From Bicyclus anynana (taxonomy: Eukaryota > Arthropoda > Insecta > Lepidoptera > Nymphalidae), in the NCBI RefSeq assembly GCF_947172395.1, contig NC_069108.1:7637068-7701067 (forward strand): a DNA stretch of 64,000 bases, in the 5' to 3' direction. Position numbers and translations under genes: made by a program. Under the pieces are notes generated by a model. It saw only the letters and a program-made list of their open reading frames with translations. It was not told where the DNA came from and ran no database searches. Below are positions 60,446-64,000 of the stretch, one piece after another (position 1 is the stretch's first letter; the number at the start of each line of letters is the position of its first letter).

Positions 60446-61080
60446 CTTGGTGTAGTTTGTGTTTTACGGGTTTTAATTTTTCTGTAAGGTCACTTCGACA
60501 ATTTATTTTGAAGTTTGTACTTAATATTGATATTTATAAACATTTAGAAATGTTCCAATTTCCTTGATTATCAGATTAATTTTATACAATAAATACCGTA
60601 TCCCTCTGCTTTTTATTTGTGATTGTGATTAATCACAAGCTCAGAATACAGAAAACCACCAGAAGCCACGTTTAGATGTCATTCTATAGTGCGCAGTGTG
60701 TCCAAACTCCAAAAATTGTACACAACAGCCTGCACTCGTCGCAATTCTCACCCGCGTAATGTTGCTAGTACATGAGGCTGTTAAATTTTTCCCTATTTTG
60801 TGGTAAAAAATTATAATGTTAAAAGGAAAACAATAAGTGTACAGTTCATCACATTAAATGTTAACTTGTATGATAAATAATAAAAACAGTGGGACCGGTT
60901 TTCTAGTGATTGCTAAGAGTCAGCAAGAAAATGAACTCTAAAAAATTTAAGACAAGGACAAATAAATAATAGATATAATAAGACGGTTATTATAAAACTT
61001 ATCAACTAACAAACTAAAGAAATACATATTTACAATAATAATTTTATATATTCCATATAATTATATTATATTATTATTAT
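60446..61080. other. Upstream region of zinc-finger gene
   Basis: Should contain the minus-strand promoter and 5' UTR; no TATA box or initiator could be assigned. AT-rich. Confidence 0.35.
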
Positions 61081-61084
61081 AAAT

Positions 61085-63070
61085 ATGTATTTCAATCCCC
61101 AAAAAAGTCTATCAAATATTTTTATACGAGAACATGATATAAGCAATGTGCTTAAATCGTTGGACCATAGTAAGAGTGCTGGACCCGATGGTATGCCTCC
61201 AATTTTTATAAAAAAGACGTACAAATATCTCACGTGGCCTTTGAAAATTATTTACAACAAATCTCTACAAACCTCAACATTTCCTGACATCTGGAAAACC
61301 GCAAATATTTTACCGATATTTAAAAAAGGTACCAAAAATAACACTCGCAATTATCGACCCATCTCTATGCTTAACACATTCTCGAAAATCTTTGAAAAAC
61401 TTATATGCCCCCTATTAACCAACTACTCTAATAATATTATTTCAGTTGACCAACACGGATTCTGTCGAAACAGATCAACGATATCAAATCTGGTAGGCTA
61501 TGTATCATATGTATCTAAATGTGTTGATAAAAAATTACAAATTGACTCCATATATACTGATTTCAGTAGTGCTTTCGATAAGGTAGACCACAGTATTTTA
61601 ATTCTAAAGCTATGTGGTTACGGGATCCACGAGCCATTGCTCTCGTGGTTTAGGTCATATCTGACGAATAGAACACAAAGGGTGACTATTAAGGGCCATA
61701 TCTCTGATCCTTTCATTGCCACTTCAGGAGTACCTCAAGGATCTCATTTAGGGCCTATTTTGTTCACTATGTTCATAAACGATATAACTGATAATATACG
61801 CTACAGTAAATGTTCCATTTTCGCCGACGACCTTAAGATCTATCGCATAATAAACACTATTGAAGACAGCTATCTGTTGCAAAGTGACATCAACTCTATC
61901 CAGGACTGGTGTGATCGTAACAAAATGATCCTTAACGTTTCAAAATGCGCGCATATTAAATTCACTCGTAAGAAAAAGAATACACTGAAGACTAAATATT
62001 TCATACAAAATCAACAGATTGAAGAGGTCACAGTTATAAGGGATCTCGGTATTATGATTGATACCAAACTTACATTTAAAGACCATATCGACCAAATACT
62101 CGCTAGAGCATGGAAATTGTTGGGGTTCATTAAACGTAATACCAAAGATTTCAGAACAACTGACTCAATTTTACACTTATATTACGCTTTGATTCGAAGT
62201 ATTCTGGAGTATGCAGTCTCGGCATGGAACCCGCACTATAAAACACATACGGAAAGAATTGAGCGTATACAGCGTTCCTTCACCAGGTATCTCGCTTTCA
62301 AGGATCCCACTTCTCAATACAGAGCAGATTACAAAACAAGATTACACCACTATAAAATGCAATCCCTTGATAAACGTAGGCGTGTAGCGGATCTTGTTAC
62401 CTTATACAAAATAGTCAATAGCTCAATAGATTCTCCGGACCTGTTGTATGAGGTAAACCTTAATACACAGCGACGAAATCCAAGACGACCCCTACCGATA
62501 ACTTTTATACCTCACTTCTCACATAGTAACCTAGGCAGGAATTCTCCAATAAATCGGTTTATTAACGGTTACAACAGTCTGACCCGCCATGATATTGTTA
62601 TCTTTCAGGACACCTTGTTTAGTTTTAAAAGGAAATTGACATAATTTCTGTAAATATTATTATTATTGTTATTTTTATTAATTATAGATAAACAATAATA
62701 CAATTGTTTATTTTTATATATTTTTTTTTTTTAACTTGAAGTGACATTTATTTTAAATTTTAACTTTAGCTTATGTATTAATTAATGACATCCCTTTCTT
62801 AAACTCAATTATTTGATTTTGACACTTTAATTAGTATTGTAAACTTTCTTGATTTTGACATTTTAATTAATATTGTAAACCTTCTTGATTTTGACATTTT
62901 AATTATTTTTTTATTATTGTAAATTTTTTGGTAAATTATTTTAGATTGTAGGTTAATCTTTTATTTTAAGTTTTTAACCGGACTCTGCAGTGTTGTGAAT
63001 GTGTAAAAAGTTATTATTATCTCGTCTTATTTCTCTAATTTTTATGTCTCTTAAAATTCAAGTATAAATA
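61085..63070 (+). mobile_element. Jockey/CR1-like non-LTR retrotransposon, 5'-truncated, RT open
   Basis: 61085-62644 is 519 codons without a stop. RT blocks in order: SAGPDGMPPIFIKK, NYRPISMLNTFSKIFEK, DQHGFCRNRSTISNL, YTDFSSAFDKVDH, SGVPQGSHLGPILF, FADDLKIY (catalytic FADD), then the thumb/C-terminus (VIRDLGIMIDTKLTFKDHI). The endonuclease and ORF1 are missing, so the copy is 5'-truncated and not autonomous. The AT-rich 3' UTR runs to a T-rich tail near 63080. The intact frame suggests a fairly young insertion. Confidence 0.88.
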
Positions 63071-63084
63071 AGGCCATTTAATTT

Positions 63085-64000
63085 ATTTATTTTTTTTTTT
63101 TATTTATTTATTATATATCCTTAGTATGCTTACAGCTAAGCCAAAACGCATACAAAGTACAGACTTACAATATACCAATATAACAGATAAACAAATTACA
63201 ATACACTATACAATACAAACACATAAATTGCATATTTCTATAAAATTAAAATTAAAATTCACAGCTGTTTACAATATCAATAAATACATGAAGTTTTATA
63301 TCAAAAATATCTAGATCTTGGCGCTGAGCAATCAACGAATTGAGCATCGACAGTACCCGATTAGTTGGAGCATTTCGAGCATATTGCGTACGGAACGACT
63401 TGGTAGCGAAAAAAGGTCGCTTACGACACGACCGAAGCAACTTGCCTGGTTCTCGAACCGACAAGGCACATCGCGACAGTGCGTCCGAGTTATCCACTTT
63501 ATTGTGTATTAGCAGGAAGTAATGGATGAGAATAGCTCTCTTTCGCCTTAACTCCAGAGTGTCTAGCCCCACCATACCAGACACAAACAAGGAAGGGTAC
63601 AAATATGGGTAATAACCGTAAATTTTTTTATACAAACCACGCGCGAATTTTTTTTGGACTTTCTCAACGGTAAGTGTATGAGTAGCACATAACGGACTCC
63701 AGACAGGTGAGTTGTACTCCATCTTACTGCGGACATATGCATTGTACAATGTATAAAGTATTAACGGATTAGTGAAACGCTTACTCTGCCGCAATACAAA
63801 TCCTAAAAGCTTATGCGCCTCTTTGCATATTGTGTTAATATGATCGTTAAAAGTTAGCTTGGCGTCGACCGTCAGACCTAAATCTCTGATTTGCGATACC
63901 CTCTCCAGAGTATCACCAGATATCTTATAGTTAAAGACAACACTGTTATTTTTATACGTCAACGTTATGACTTTACATTTTGATACATTAAATTCCAGAC
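63085..64000 (-). mobile_element. Non-LTR RT C-terminus, runs off window
   Basis: 63962-63252 (reverse) is open: LERVSQIRDLGLTVDAKLTF, then NDHINTICKEAHKLLGFVLR and VRSKMEYNSPVWSPL, the same C-terminal type as the neighbour but a different family. The tail near 63085-63120 is AATA-rich. Convergent with the plus-strand element. Confidence 0.85.

Overview
The window looks like nuclear DNA from a moth or butterfly. Protein-coding exons are short, GC-rich and bounded by GT-AG introns. The AT-rich introns are packed with repeats I associate with Lepidoptera: tRNA-derived SINEs, 3' ends of RTE-like and Jockey/CR1-like non-LTR retrotransposons, Helitron-type elements with TCTATACTAATATT-like starts and CTAG(T) ends, and foldback elements. 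The species cannot be fixed from the sequence.

Region 1 (about 1617-49052, plus strand) is the 3' half of a large beta-spectrin-family gene. I reconstructed 36 exons whose phases all agree. They give 5277 coding nt (about 1758 residues plus stop): about 11 spectrin repeats, a charged coiled segment, a basic linker, a PH domain and a long low-complexity, proline-rich tail ending in a Lys/Arg-rich C-terminus. The roughly 350-residue tail after the PH domain and the PH sequence itself favour beta-heavy spectrin (karst) over conventional beta-spectrin. The 5' part (calponin-homology domains and earlier repeats) lies left of the window.

Region 2 (49053-55876) is the 3' UTR and a repeat-rich intergenic stretch with a Helitron, SINEs, a tandem duplication and a minus-strand non-LTR retrotransposon remnant.

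Region 3 (55877-60445, minus strand) is a seven-exon gene, convergent with the spectrin gene, for an 857-residue zinc-finger protein. The order is THAP finger, ZAD, acidic linker with one C2H2 finger, an exon of seven nearly identical 32-residue repeats, then seven C2H2 fingers. The reading frame closes across all six introns.

Region 4 (60446-64000) holds two convergent non-LTR retrotransposon 3' halves. One is a plus-strand reverse-transcriptase ORF of 519 codons without a stop. The other is a minus-strand RT C-terminus that runs off the window.

The most unusual pattern is in the spectrin introns. Several tandem arrays are built from the edges of neighbouring exons: a 43-bp minisatellite copying the acceptor of exon 12, a 154-bp array copying the acceptor of exon 29, a 39-bp array giving exon 29 eleven consecutive splice donors, a 173-bp array copying exon 15 with its donor, and a partial copy of exon 7. 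These arrays place decoy splice sites next to real ones.
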